From: Palsa-1392 sp036490335
GTDB taxonomy: Bacteria; Verrucomicrobiota; Verrucomicrobiia; Chthoniobacterales; UBA10450
Length of the DNA stretch: 64,000 bases
Assembly (NCBI GenBank): GCA_036490335.1
Contig: DASXEB010000004.1
Location: 62,001 to 126,000 of the forward strand
Direction: 5' to 3'
Shown here: positions 49,633 through 59,382 of the stretch, in pieces
How positions within the stretch are numbered: position 1 is the first letter of the stretch
Layout of the letters: every line of letters starts with the position of its first letter
The notes under the pieces: generated by a model
Told to the model about the DNA's origin: nothing
Databases searched by the model: none
The model's input: only the letters and a program-made list of their open reading frames with translations
Translations under genes and position numbers: made by a program

Positions 49633-50343
49633 CTAGCTGCGACGATTTCCACGCACGGACAAAAGCCAGAGCAGGTTGCCTAACGTTGCCACAAAAGCCG
49701 CGACGTAAGTCCAGCCGGCAGCGTTGAGAGTTTGATTCACGCCGGCCGCTTCTGTACCCGGTTGGATCAGCTGCATGTGGCCAAGAATAATTTTCGCCCG
49801 GCGCGACGCATCGAATTCCACCGGCAAAGTGATCAACTGAAAAACGAGCAGCGCCAGATAACAATAAATGCCGATGTCGATCAGCCCGGTGATGCGAAAG
49901 AAAAGTCCGCCCAGAATCGCAAACGGCAGAATGCGCGACGCGATCGCAGTCACGGGCACGATCGCCATCCGCGCTTTCAACGGCGCGTAGGCTTTCGCGT
50001 GCTGAATCGCGTGACCGCTTTCATGCGCGGCGATGCCGAGCGCGGCGACCGACGGCGTTTCGTAAACGTTGGTCGAGAGGAAAAGCTTCTTCTTCGTCGG
50101 GTCGTAATGGTCGCCGAGGTAATCGTTCATCTCGACCACTTCGACGTCGCGGATATTTGCCGCGTGCAAAATTTCCCGCGCCGCTTCCGCGCCGGTGATG
50201 TTCGAACTCGCGCGCACCGCGCCCCATTTTTTGAATGCGCTCGAGACGCGAAATTGCGCCCACATGCCGATGAGCAGCGGCACGCCGATCAGTAAGAGAT
50301 AATGGTGCGAGAAAAGCATCCCGCCGCCGTAGGGATAAAACAT
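49633..50343 (-). CDS. YugP-type zinc metallopeptidase
   Basis: 236 residues from the ATG giving MFYPYGGGM (another ATG 54 bp upstream). Helix near 10-28, then SNITGAEAAREIL, NDYLGDHYDPTKKKLFLS and the HExxH zinc motif AALGIAAHESGHAIQHA near 105, then further membrane helices and LPVEFDASRRAKIIL (third zinc-ligand Glu region). Family of membrane peptidases of unknown substrate, sometimes linked to envelope stress. Immediately upstream of the sigma gene. Confidence 0.85.
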   Translation of the reverse strand: MFYPYGGGMLFSHHYLLLIGVPLLIGMWAQFRVSSAFKKWGAVRASSNITGAEAAREILHAANIRDVEVVEMNDYLGDHYDPTKKKLFLSTNVYETPSVAALGIAAHESGHAIQHAKAYAPLKARMAIVPVTAIASRILPFAILGGLFFRITGLIDIGIYCYLALLVFQLITLPVEFDASRRAKIILGHMQLIQPGTEAAGVNQTLNAAGWTYVAAFVATLGNLLWLLSVRGNRRS

Positions 50344-50427
50344 TGTTTGGTGAAAAGCCTTCCCTAATATAGACGCGGAAAACGCCCGCGCGTTCATTTC
50401 GCGGCCGCGGCCGGCGATCGGTCGAAG

Positions 50428-51558
50428 CTAAATCTCCAGCCGATTCTCGAAGCGCGAGAGTTTACGAATCCCGCTCTTCGTGATCGCGACCACGTCTTCG
50501 GTCCGCACACCGCCCAGACCCGGATAGTACAAGCCCGGCTCGACCGTCAGCACCTGTCCGGCTTTGAAAATCGTTTTTTGAAAACGCGGATATTCGTGAA
50601 TTTCCAAACCCAGTCCGTGACCGGTGCCGTGAAAAAATCCTGTCTGCTTTCCGTTGCGCAATTCCGTCGGATAACCCTGATCGGCGAAAAATTTTTTGAT
50701 CTCGTTATGCAACTTCAAACCGTCGACACCCGGCTTCATTTTTTTCAGCGCCAGCGCCTGTCCTGCATTGACGGTCTCCCAAAGTCCGCGCTGCTCGTCG
50801 CTCGCGCGCCCGCGCACGACCGTTCGCGTCAGGTCGCCGTAGTAACCGCTCGTCGCCGCGCGCGGAAAAATATCGAGAATAATCAGGCTGTTCGCCTTCA
50901 GCGGACCGTGCCCGCGCTCGTGCGGGTCGCACGCCTGATCGCCGCCGGCCACGATCGTATTCGCGGGCAAGCCGCCGGCGCGCAAAATCGCCGAGTCGAT
51001 TTCGGCGCGGAGCAATTCCGAAGTCAAAATTTTCCCCGACCACTCGAGTTTTCCGCCATCGTTAGGCCGCGAAGCTTTCAGCACTTCGATCCCGCGCGCC
51101 ATTCCCGTTTCCGTGATCTCGCGCGCCTTGCGCAACTGTCGAAGCTCGGGCTCGGTTTTCGTTTCGCGCGACGGCCAGTAGAGTTCGCCCGCCGGTTCGA
51201 GCCGGATTTTTTTCGCCGCCAGCTCGCGCGCGTAGCCTAACGGAAACTTCGCTGGCACGAGCGCTGACTTCACTTTTTTTGTCTCGAGAAAATGCGCGAG
51301 CACTTTTTCAAACGCCGGCGCCCTGGCGTTTTTACCCTGCACCTCTTTTTCAAATTTGCTGTACGGCAAAATCTCGTCCGCCTCCGCCTGCTTGCGACCG
51401 CGATCGATCTCGAGATCGCTCAAGACGAGCGTGCGCTTGCCGTTTTGCTCGAGAAAAATGAAAGCGTCGGGCGCGAAAAATCGCGTCGCGTAAAGCATGT
51501 CGGCGTCGTTCTCGCTCGCCGCGACCATCAGCCGCGTTTGGTGATTGTGAGTTTTCAT
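50428..51558 (-). CDS. M24 family metallopeptidase (Xaa-Pro aminopeptidase-like)
   Basis: 376 residues from the ATG giving MKTHNHQTRLMVAAS. N-terminal creatinase domain, then the pita-bread domain with metal ligands in ILDIFPRAATSGYYGDLTRTVV (two Asp), TGFFHGTGHGLGLEIHEYP (His, Glu nearby) and VLTVEPGLYYPGLGGVRTEDVVAI (Glu). Likely removes the N-terminal residue before Pro. Five bases separate it from the end of the giant ABC gene upstream. Confidence 0.9.
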   Translation of the reverse strand: MKTHNHQTRLMVAASENDADMLYATRFFAPDAFIFLEQNGKRTLVLSDLEIDRGRKQAEADEILPYSKFEKEVQGKNARAPAFEKVLAHFLETKKVKSALVPAKFPLGYARELAAKKIRLEPAGELYWPSRETKTEPELRQLRKAREITETGMARGIEVLKASRPNDGGKLEWSGKILTSELLRAEIDSAILRAGGLPANTIVAGGDQACDPHERGHGPLKANSLIILDIFPRAATSGYYGDLTRTVVRGRASDEQRGLWETVNAGQALALKKMKPGVDGLKLHNEIKKFFADQGYPTELRNGKQTGFFHGTGHGLGLEIHEYPRFQKTIFKAGQVLTVEPGLYYPGLGGVRTEDVVAITKSGIRKLSRFENRLEI

Positions 51559-51563
51559 GGACT

Positions 51564-54500
51564 TCAACTTCTTCGCACTTCGAGCTGTCTTCGCAAAATC
51601 CAGTGCAACAGCCAGAGCAAACCGAAACTCGAGAGCAGGAGCACGAGTGTGTTGAAAACAAAAACGCTCACCTTCATGCCGAAGTAACGTTTCTCTTCGC
51701 CGAAAAATACGTTCGGCTTGCCGCCGCGACGATAATCGTTCTGCTCCATTTCCGCGTTCCCGATCAGGTCGGAAACTTTCTGATTCACGTAAAGTTGGTC
51801 GGCCGTGATCGGACCGCTCGCGTCAAGAAAATCCGCGCGATCGAAAGCCGCCCTGCCGTTCAAAATGTGATCGATCAGGGTCAGATAATGGTCGATCTCC
51901 CTCGGCGTACGCGCCTCCAGGCCGGAAAGCATGGCGAGCGCGTCCTTCAAATCGTCGAGGCGTTTCGGATCGCCCGGTTCGTTCTCGTGCCGCGCGACGA
52001 TGGCGTCGATCTGCCGCTGCGCGTCGTCTTGTCTTTTCGTTAGGGGATTTAATTTCGCCTGCGCCACGACGAGCTCTTCGTAGGACCAGCGCATGGCGAC
52101 GAATTCGCAGATGAAAGGCACTTCGAGCCGGCTGTCCATTTTGTTGCCTTCATCGCTCGCGGGATGTTCCTCGAACCAGCGGGTGAAATTGTAAACCAGC
52201 CCAAGGTTACGATTCATGTCTTCGTATTTGATCAGTGCGCCGCCCATGATGATCTGCGGAATGAGGACGAGCGGGACGATGTTGGCCGCCGTTTTCGGAT
52301 CAGCGACTAATGATGAGATGACCAGGCCTAACGACACGCCACTCATCGCCGTCATGAAAACAACCGCGAGATCAGGCCAGAACATCCCGCGGATTTGCAG
52401 AATGTAATTTCCGATCAAAACGAAGAGGACGCATTGCACGAGTGCGAACACGCCTAACGAGAGCGTTTTTGCAAAAACGTAATAGCTCAGCCGGACGTTG
52501 AGGTTGCGTTCGCGCTGGAGCGTGGCGCGGTCGCGAATGATGTCGTCGGCGCTGTTCGTTAGGCCAAGAAACATCGCCACGATCAGGGTGAGAAAAAGAA
52601 ATGTCGGGATGTGATAAGCCGAAGCGAAATCGTAATGTCCAGTGTCGGAATAACGCAGGAGGGTCCCGATGATGAGGGCGAGCAGAGGCGCGACGCCGAT
52701 CGTGATATAAAGGTTGGCGCGATTGCGCAGCTTGCTCGTGAACGAGCGGCGCATGAGCGTGCGCAACTGCGTCCATTCGTCGTGCCAGCGAATCGGCTCG
52801 CGCACTTTTTGCGGCGGCGCGGGCGGCAATGGCGCGACCGGTTCGCGGCGGAGCGCGACCTGTTTGACATCCTGAATCAAACGAAACGCTTCGTATTTGT
52901 CGCGCCAGAATTCCGGCGCGTAACGGCGCGCCGGCGTGAGCTGGCCGCGATTATTTTCCTCGTAAATGATGTCGCCGCTCAGGTCGCGCAACGGCGTTTC
53001 GAGGACGTCGAAAATAAATTCCGGCCGCGTCGTGCCGCAGGCTGCGCAGGCGCCGAGATCGGCCCCGAATTGATGCTGATGTTCCGCCTCGGCGAAGTAG
53101 CGCAGCATGTCGCTCGGCGTGCCGAAAAAAACGAGGCGCCCGCCTTTGTCGAGCAGGATCGCCTTGTGAAACATCTGGAAAATCTTCGAGCTCGGCTGGT
53201 GGATGGTGACGATGATGATTTTGTTGTGCGCCATTCCGCGAATGATCTCGACAACGTGCTCGGAATCTTTCGACGACAGGCCGGACGTCGGCTCGTCGAA
53301 AAGGTAAACGTCGGCTGTGCCGATCATGTCGAGGCCGATGTTGAGGCGTTTTCTTTCGCCGCCGCTGAGGGTTTTTTTTGTCGGGCTGCCAACGACGCTG
53401 TCGCGCCGTTCGCTCAAACCGAGCTCGATTAATTTTCCCTCCAGCCGTCGCGTGCGATCGCGGCGCGACAAATGCGGCGACCGAATCGCGGCCGCGAATT
53501 GCAAATTTTCTCCGATCGTGAGCTGCTCGTCGAATGCGTCTTCCTGCGGGATGTAGCTGACGTAACGTTTGAGCGCGTCGAGATGTTGATAAAGCGACTG
53601 GCCGTTGAGCAAGACTTCGCCGCGCATCGGCTGGAGCTGGCCGCCGAGCACGCGCATGAGCGTGCTTTTGCCCGAGCCGCTCGCGCCCATCACGCACACG
53701 AGCTCGCCGCGGTTGAGCGAAAAGCTGATGCCTTCGAGCGCGATGTCGCTGTTGCTGAAGCGATGGTTGACGTCGACGACTTCGAGGCTGCGAATGATGT
53801 TGCGTTCTTCCTCGATGATCCGCTCGGAAAAATTGCAGCGCAAAAATTGTCCGACATCGATGCGAATCGTGTCGCCGTCCGCGAGCGGCGCGGTCGTGCG
53901 CACAGGCGTTTCGCCGACCATGATCGGGCGGTCGGATTCGAGCACTTCGAGCATGCCGACGCGCTTGTCGTAATCGCATAAAATTTTCAGGAGCACGTCG
54001 CCGGAGGTTCCGGGTGAAAGCAAAATATCGTCGGCTTCGAGCAGGCTCGGATTATTCGAGACGAGATATTCCGACTTCGAAGCCTTGAGCTGGAAACGTC
54101 CGCCCATCGCGCGGGCGCGCCGGCGCAGATCGATCAAGTCGAGCTCGGTGTCGTTGTGAAAAATGATCCGATCGTCGAGCGCGGCTTCGACTTTTGTCCC
54201 GGTTTTGAGCGGGATGTTGTTGAGCGTGGCGCGGACGTCGCGCAGCGCGCGCACGCGCACTTTCAAACCGAAGCTGACTTCGAGCGAACTGTCGCGCGTT
54301 TTCGAACGCTCGAGTTCGACTTCGTCGGAATCGCGATTCACCCGCACGAAAATTTGCGGGAGCGAGACGTTTTTCTTTGCGTTAAAATAAGTCGCGAGAT
54401 CCTGGAAGGACAAAACCTGATCGCCAACCAGAATTCGTTGTCCCGGATAAATTCGGCAAAATCCTCCGCGCGCGAGCGGACGTCCGCGAACCGAGACCGG

Positions 54501-55175
54501 CTGCGTCGTGTAGTTTTTGAGCAGGATTAAATCGTGATAACGAAAGGCGAGTAGCCGATCGTTAGTCGTTAGGCTCTTCAGGACGACATCGGATTTGCCG
54601 TTCGAGCCGAACGAAATCGTCTCGAGCGGCGACGCGCCGCGCTGGTAAACTTCCGGGTTGGAATCCTCCGAAGCGTTGAGTTGATAAACGATGTCGATCG
54701 CCTGCGCCGCCATGCCGAGCTGCGACATGAAGGAATAAAACGCGACGACCTGTTCCTGTTTCAGTCCGGCCTGCGAAATCAAATCGTAAAGCTGCACGCC
54801 GAGCATGATTTTGCGATCGGCGCTCAAGGACGCCGCGAGCTTTTGCGCCATCGCGGAAAGGTCCTGCTGCTCGTACAGCGCCTGCCGAAAAAGAAGCCGC
54901 AATTCCGAATAAACCGTCTCCGGATAATCATAACGAAGAAAGCCTAACGACGAGTCGATTTCCTCTTCCAGGAGCACGCCGTCGGCTTTGGAAAAACTCG
55001 CCAGCACCTGGATGAGGAGCGGCAAAAGGTTCGGGCCTTCCGAGACGCTGCGCGGTTTTCGCATTGCCCGACGCATCCAGCGCCGGCTGCGCCGCCGTAA
55101 ACGATATGCGAGCGGTGTGACGCGCTGGACCGCGCGATCAATCCGATCGGCCACTGATGAGACGATTTCCGACAT
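51564..55175 (-). CDS. Giant ABCG-type transporter with TerB-like and FHA-like domains
   Basis: 1203 residues from the ATG giving MSEIVSSVADRIDRAV. N-terminal helical TerB/DjlA-like module (about 50-160: LIQVLASFSKADGVLLEEEI, KIMLGVQLYDLISQAGL). Several beta-rich FHA-like segments follow to about 480 (PVRTTAPLADGDTIRIDVGQ). The ABC ATPase has MGASGSGKST near 514, LSGGERKRLNIG near 610 and YLFDEPTSG. A CAACG cysteine pair, then an ABC2-type permease with six helices and an odd helical insert (about 1000-1130) before the final helix, and ending RRQLEVRRS. Eukaryotic white-like half-transporter plan; the cargo is unknown. Start at 55244 (GTG) also possible. Confidence 0.85.
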   Translation of the reverse strand: MSEIVSSVADRIDRAVQRVTPLAYRLRRRSRRWMRRAMRKPRSVSEGPNLLPLLIQVLASFSKADGVLLEEEIDSSLGFLRYDYPETVYSELRLLFRQALYEQQDLSAMAQKLAASLSADRKIMLGVQLYDLISQAGLKQEQVVAFYSFMSQLGMAAQAIDIVYQLNASEDSNPEVYQRGASPLETISFGSNGKSDVVLKSLTTNDRLLAFRYHDLILLKNYTTQPVSVRGRPLARGGFCRIYPGQRILVGDQVLSFQDLATYFNAKKNVSLPQIFVRVNRDSDEVELERSKTRDSSLEVSFGLKVRVRALRDVRATLNNIPLKTGTKVEAALDDRIIFHNDTELDLIDLRRRARAMGGRFQLKASKSEYLVSNNPSLLEADDILLSPGTSGDVLLKILCDYDKRVGMLEVLESDRPIMVGETPVRTTAPLADGDTIRIDVGQFLRCNFSERIIEEERNIIRSLEVVDVNHRFSNSDIALEGISFSLNRGELVCVMGASGSGKSTLMRVLGGQLQPMRGEVLLNGQSLYQHLDALKRYVSYIPQEDAFDEQLTIGENLQFAAAIRSPHLSRRDRTRRLEGKLIELGLSERRDSVVGSPTKKTLSGGERKRLNIGLDMIGTADVYLFDEPTSGLSSKDSEHVVEIIRGMAHNKIIIVTIHQPSSKIFQMFHKAILLDKGGRLVFFGTPSDMLRYFAEAEHQHQFGADLGACAACGTTRPEFIFDVLETPLRDLSGDIIYEENNRGQLTPARRYAPEFWRDKYEAFRLIQDVKQVALRREPVAPLPPAPPQKVREPIRWHDEWTQLRTLMRRSFTSKLRNRANLYITIGVAPLLALIIGTLLRYSDTGHYDFASAYHIPTFLFLTLIVAMFLGLTNSADDIIRDRATLQRERNLNVRLSYYVFAKTLSLGVFALVQCVLFVLIGNYILQIRGMFWPDLAVVFMTAMSGVSLGLVISSLVADPKTAANIVPLVLIPQIIMGGALIKYEDMNRNLGLVYNFTRWFEEHPASDEGNKMDSRLEVPFICEFVAMRWSYEELVVAQAKLNPLTKRQDDAQRQIDAIVARHENEPGDPKRLDDLKDALAMLSGLEARTPREIDHYLTLIDHILNGRAAFDRADFLDASGPITADQLYVNQKVSDLIGNAEMEQNDYRRGGKPNVFFGEEKRYFGMKVSVFVFNTLVLLLSSFGLLWLLHWILRRQLEVRRS

Positions 55176-55338
55176 GCTCTTTCCCGCAAAATTACCGCGT
55201 CCGCGATATGGCGCAATGAACCGAACGCGCCGCGCGGCTGTCACACTGAGCAGGATTCGGCCCGAGTCCTGCTCTTTTGCAATGGCAAACGCTTCATGAT
55301 ACTTTTCACGCTCGCGCTTTTTCGGTGCGGACTCTCCT

Positions 55339-57381
55339 ATGGCTCAGCCTGATCGTAATTCTCAAAAGGACAACAAACCCCGCGGCGGCGACCCGAATTT
55401 CAACTGGCGCGGCGTGATTCTATTCGCCATCGCCTTCGCGCTCATTGGGCTCGCGTTGCTTTTCCGCGGCGGCACCGGCTACAGCACGGAAGAAGACGTG
55501 CCTTACAACCGGCTCCTCCAGCTCCTCGACAAAAAAGAAATCGTCAGCGACCCGAATCATCCCGTCCTGCTCGTGGTCGAGGAAGGCCGGCCGACCCAAA
55601 CCATCCGCGGCGCCTACACCCGCACCGGCGTCGGCAGCGCGCCCGCGCAACAGATTCCGTTTCGCACCACCGTCTATCTGAATTTCACGAATGATCTGCA
55701 GGAAAAATTCGCCGCTGCCGGCGTGCCGATCGCGATTCGCACGGAGTCGAATGTTCTCGCGCAAGCCGTCATCGGCTTCGTCCCGATCGCGCTCTTTTTG
55801 CTCATCCTTTATTTTCTTTTCCGGCAACAGATCCGCATGGCCGGCAAAGGCGCGCTCAATTTCGGCAAGTCGAAAGCGCGCATGCTCGCGCGCGACAAAA
55901 ACAAAATTACCTTCCGCGATGTCGCCGGCGTCGAGGAGGCGAAAGATGAGGTGCAGGAGCTGGTCGAGTTCCTGCGCGACCCGAAAAAATTCCAGAAGTT
56001 AGGCGGCCGAATTCCAAAAGGCGTGCTGCTCGTCGGCCCGCCCGGAACCGGCAAGACTTTGCTCGCGCGCGCCATCGCGGGTGAAGCGGACGTGCCGTTT
56101 TTCTCGATCAGCGGATCGGACTTTGTCGAGATGTTCGTCGGCGTCGGCGCGAGCCGCGTGCGCGACATGTTTGAGCAGGGAAAAAAATCTGCGCCCTGCA
56201 TTATTTTCATCGACGAAATCGACGCGGTCGGTCGCCATCGCGGTCACGGCGTCGGCGGCGGTCACGACGAACGCGAGCAAACTTTGAATGCCTTGCTCGT
56301 CGAGATGGATGGCTTCGACACGCAGGAAGGCGTCATCATCATCGCGGCCACCAACCGACCCGACGTGCTCGACCCCGCGCTTTTGCGTCCGGGCCGTTTC
56401 GATCGCCAGATCACGGTCAATCTTCCCGACGTCAAAGGCCGCGAAGAAATCCTCCGCGTCCATTGCAAAAAAGTGAAGCTCGCGGAAGGCGTCGACCTCG
56501 CCGTAGTAGCGCGCGGCACGCCTGGATATTCCGGCGCCGAGCTCGCGAATGTCATCAACGAAGCCGCGCTTCTCGCCGCGCGTCGCGGATTAAAAGGCAT
56601 CACCCTTGCCGAGCTCGAGGAAGCCCGCGACAAAGTGCGCTGGGGCAAGGAACGCCGCAGCCTCGCGCTGAGCGAAAAGGAAAAAACTAACACGGCTTAC
56701 CACGAAGCCGGCCACGCGCTTTTGCTCGAAATGCTCGAGCACACCGAGCCGCTGCATAAAGTCACGATCATCCCGCGCGGACCGTCGTTAGGCAGCACGA
56801 TGTGGCTCCCGCTCGAAGATAAATACACGCAGCGTCGCAATGAACTGCTCGACGATCTCGTCGTCAGCATGGGCGGCCGCGTCGCGGAGGAAATTGTTTT
56901 TGGCGACGTCACGAGCGGCGCGCGCGGCGACATTCAGATGGCCACGCGGCTCGCGCGCAAAATGGTTTGCGAATGGGGCATGAGCGAAAAAATGGGCATG
57001 GTCGAGTACGGCGAGCACGAGGATTACGTTTTCCTCGGCCGCGACATTTCGCGCGCGCGCGATTACAGCGAAGCGACCGCCGAGCAGATCGACACCGAAG
57101 TGCGCAAACTGGTCGACGGCGCCTATACGCGCGCGACCGAGATTCTCGTCGCGCAACGCGCCAAACTCGAAATCATCGCCAAAGCCTTGCTCGAATTTGA
57201 AACCCTCGACGGCGCGCAAATTCGCGAGATCATCGAGCACGGTCGCATGCTCAATCCGCCCGGCCCGCGTCCGCCGGCTTCGGGCGAAAAGATGGCGCCG
57301 GAAAAACCGCCGAAGCAGGTTGTGGTCGCGCCCGATGTCGCGCCTCCGCTTGGCGGCGGTTTGAGCGGCGCTCCGGCCTAA
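55339..57381 (+). CDS. ftsH: ATP-dependent zinc metalloprotease FtsH
   Basis: 680 residues. First membrane helix near 25-42, periplasmic loop, second helix (VIGFVPIALFLLILYFLF), AAA domain with Walker A GPPGTGKT near 234-241, IIFIDEIDAVG (Walker B), SRH TNRPDVLDPALLRPGRFDRQI, and the zinc site HEAGH near 455-459 with the later Asp ligand. Pro-rich C-terminal tail. Degrades membrane and misfolded proteins. The stop TAA is inside a GCCTAACGA copy. Confidence 0.97.
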   Translation: MAQPDRNSQKDNKPRGGDPNFNWRGVILFAIAFALIGLALLFRGGTGYSTEEDVPYNRLLQLLDKKEIVSDPNHPVLLVVEEGRPTQTIRGAYTRTGVGSAPAQQIPFRTTVYLNFTNDLQEKFAAAGVPIAIRTESNVLAQAVIGFVPIALFLLILYFLFRQQIRMAGKGALNFGKSKARMLARDKNKITFRDVAGVEEAKDEVQELVEFLRDPKKFQKLGGRIPKGVLLVGPPGTGKTLLARAIAGEADVPFFSISGSDFVEMFVGVGASRVRDMFEQGKKSAPCIIFIDEIDAVGRHRGHGVGGGHDEREQTLNALLVEMDGFDTQEGVIIIAATNRPDVLDPALLRPGRFDRQITVNLPDVKGREEILRVHCKKVKLAEGVDLAVVARGTPGYSGAELANVINEAALLAARRGLKGITLAELEEARDKVRWGKERRSLALSEKEKTNTAYHEAGHALLLEMLEHTEPLHKVTIIPRGPSLGSTMWLPLEDKYTQRRNELLDDLVVSMGGRVAEEIVFGDVTSGARGDIQMATRLARKMVCEWGMSEKMGMVEYGEHEDYVFLGRDISRARDYSEATAEQIDTEVRKLVDGAYTRATEILVAQRAKLEIIAKALLEFETLDGAQIREIIEHGRMLNPPGPRPPASGEKMAPEKPPKQVVVAPDVAPPLGGGLSGAPA

Positions 57382-57402
57382 CGAAAAGCTGACTCGTTAG
57401 GC
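57376..57402. repeat. Perfect inverted pair of the iterated word after ftsH
   Basis: GCCTAACGA (57376-57384), spacer AAAGCTGAC, TCGTTAGGC (57394-57402): a perfect 9-bp stem with a 9-base loop. The ftsH stop TAA (57379-57381) lies in the first arm. The gap separates two convergent genes, so the hairpin may end both transcripts, although no T-run follows. Confidence 0.85.
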
Positions 57403-57405
57403 AAA

Positions 57406-58119
57406 TCAGCGTTTCGGCGGGAACAAAACGTTCTCGCGTTCCACGTTCGCTCCGCGCCTCACGAACATGTCGAGAATTTCCGGCGTATAATAATTGCCGC
57501 CGTAGGCCGGATTGAGTCCGAAAAAAATCCGGCCGCCCGGTTTCAAATGACGCTCGAGATCGTCGATCAAAAATTCCCATTCCTTCGCGCCCCAACGCCA
57601 CGAATTGTCCTTGCCGCCGTGAAAGGCCGTCGAAAACGCAGTGATTAAGTCAAACTTGCGTCCCAGATCCGGCAGCGGCTCGAATGCTTTGATCGTGTAA
57701 GTCACGCGCTCGACGCCGAGCAAAGTAACTAACGAGTCAAAGACTGGAATTTCGCCCGTATCGAGCCCGAGCCCGCGATGTCCCCGCGCCCGCGCGACGA
57801 AAAGAAAAAATCCGCCGCCACAGCCGATGTCGAGAATCTCTTTCGGCGCCGAACGATGAAGATCGAGATCCTGAACGCGCCGGACATTCAGGTGCAGATA
57901 TTTTTCCAAGTCGAGATATTTCGCGTAGTGATGCCAGCCGGGCGGCGCGTCTGGCGGCGGCGAGCCATGTTTCTCGCGCAACATTTGCAGCTGCGCGGGA
58001 TCGATCCGCGCGAGCAGCGGCCTAACGAGTATAGGATGAGTTACTCGCCGGATGCGGCGCGCGGCGCGGCGATAAGTCAAAGGCTGAACGAGCTTGCGAA
58101 CCTTGTGCGAAAATTTCAA
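57406..58119 (-). CDS. Class I SAM-dependent methyltransferase
   Basis: 237 residues. SAM motif I ILDIGCGGGFFLFVAR near 95-110, then GLGLDTGEIPVFDSLV, FDLITAFSTAFHGG and the C-terminal LKPGGRIFFGLNPAYGG. The N-terminus is basic and Pro-rich. The substrate is unknown. Starts with TTG four bases after the rarA stop. Confidence 0.8.
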   Translation of the reverse strand: MKFSHKVRKLVQPLTYRRAARRIRRVTHPILVRPLLARIDPAQLQMLREKHGSPPPDAPPGWHHYAKYLDLEKYLHLNVRRVQDLDLHRSAPKEILDIGCGGGFFLFVARARGHRGLGLDTGEIPVFDSLVTLLGVERVTYTIKAFEPLPDLGRKFDLITAFSTAFHGGKDNSWRWGAKEWEFLIDDLERHLKPGGRIFFGLNPAYGGNYYTPEILDMFVRRGANVERENVLFPPKR

Positions 58120-58122
58120 AGC

Positions 58123-59289
58123 CTAGCCCTCGGGATTGACCGGAAAATGTTTGTTCTTCAATCGTTCCGGCACGCGCTCGGTCTTTTCCGTTTCGATCTC
58201 TTCTCTGGCCGCGCCTAACGACTCGTAAGCTTCCCGACTTTTCGGCGCGCGAGCCATGTAGCAGACCGCGTGGGCGAGGGGAATGCTCGCCTCCGGCAGG
58301 CCGACAAACTCCACCGCCTGCTGGGTCGCGATCGCGAGCGGGAGCGCCCGCGCGTCGGCGAGGCCGACGTCTTCGCTCGCGAAAATTACGATGCGCCGCG
58401 CGATGAAACGAAAGTCTTCGCCGGCGTGAAGCATCTTCGCGAGCCAGTAAACCGCGCCTTTCTCGTCGGACGCACGCATGCTCTTGATGAAAGCGCTGAT
58501 CGTGTCGTAATGCGCGTCGCCCGCGCGGTCGTAAACCACCGCCTTGGTCTGGATGCTTTCCTCGGCGACCCGCAAAGTGAAGTGGATAGTCTTTTTCTCG
58601 TTAGGCGGAGTCGTGAGCACGCCGATTTCGAGCGCGTTCAAACATTTGCGGGCGTCGCCGTCGCTTAGCTTCGCCAGATGAAGCTTCGCCGCCGGGTCGA
58701 TTTTCACCCGATAATTCCCGAGGCCGCGCTCCTTGTCGGCGAGCGCGCGGTCGATCAGCTCTTCGAGCTCGCTTGTGCGCAGCGGCTCGAGCTGGAAAAC
58801 CTGCGAGCGCGAGACGAGCGCGCTGTTTACGTAAAAGAACGGATTGTAAGTCGTCGCGCCGATCAGCCGCAGGTTTCCGCTTTCGACGTCGGGCAGCAAA
58901 ATGTCCTGCTGCGCTTTATTGAAATGATGAATTTCGTCGACAAAAAGGATCGTGCGCTGTTTGGAGGTGCGGCGACGATTTGTAGCCGCGGCTACAACTT
59001 TCCGCATCTCGGCGACGTTGCTTTCGACTCCGCTGAGTTTTTCAAATTTCGACTGCGTCATCGCCGCGATGATTTGCGCGAGGGTCGTTTTGCCCGTGCC
59101 CGGCGGCCCGGAAAGAATCAGCGACGGCAGGCGATCGGCCTCGATCGCGCGGCGGAGCAACTTTCCCGGAGCGAGGATGTGCTCCTGGCCGACGAACTCG
59201 TCGAGCGTGCGCGGACGCATCCGGCTCGCGAGCGGCGCGTTCGCATCCGCCGCGGTCTCTTCTTCGACTTCGCGGAAAAGATCGTCCAC
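58123..59289 (-). CDS. rarA: RarA/MgsA replication-associated AAA protein, short C-terminus
   Basis: 388 residues from GTG. AAA core: RTLDEFVGQEHI, Walker A SGPPGTGKT near 60-68, ILFVDEIHHFNKAQQD (Walker B), IGATTYNPFFYVNSALVSRSQVF (sensor 1 and arginine finger), then YDTISAFIKSMRASDEKGAVYWLA and EDVGLADA. RarA acts at stalled forks with SSB. The usual end with the VPLHLRNAPT-like segment stops at VPERLKNKHF, so about 50 residues of the conserved C-terminus are missing compared with E. coli. Confidence 0.88.
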   Translation of the reverse strand: MDDLFREVEEETAADANAPLASRMRPRTLDEFVGQEHILAPGKLLRRAIEADRLPSLILSGPPGTGKTTLAQIIAAMTQSKFEKLSGVESNVAEMRKVVAAATNRRRTSKQRTILFVDEIHHFNKAQQDILLPDVESGNLRLIGATTYNPFFYVNSALVSRSQVFQLEPLRTSELEELIDRALADKERGLGNYRVKIDPAAKLHLAKLSDGDARKCLNALEIGVLTTPPNEKKTIHFTLRVAEESIQTKAVVYDRAGDAHYDTISAFIKSMRASDEKGAVYWLAKMLHAGEDFRFIARRIVIFASEDVGLADARALPLAIATQQAVEFVGLPEASIPLAHAVCYMARAPKSREAYESLGAAREEIETEKTERVPERLKNKHFPVNPEG

Positions 59290-59382
59290 CGCGCAGCATA
59301 ACGATGGCCCAAACCAATTCCAAGCTCTTGACCGATCGTTAGGCGAACCGCATCTTCCCTCCGGTTTCGCATTCACTCGCGT

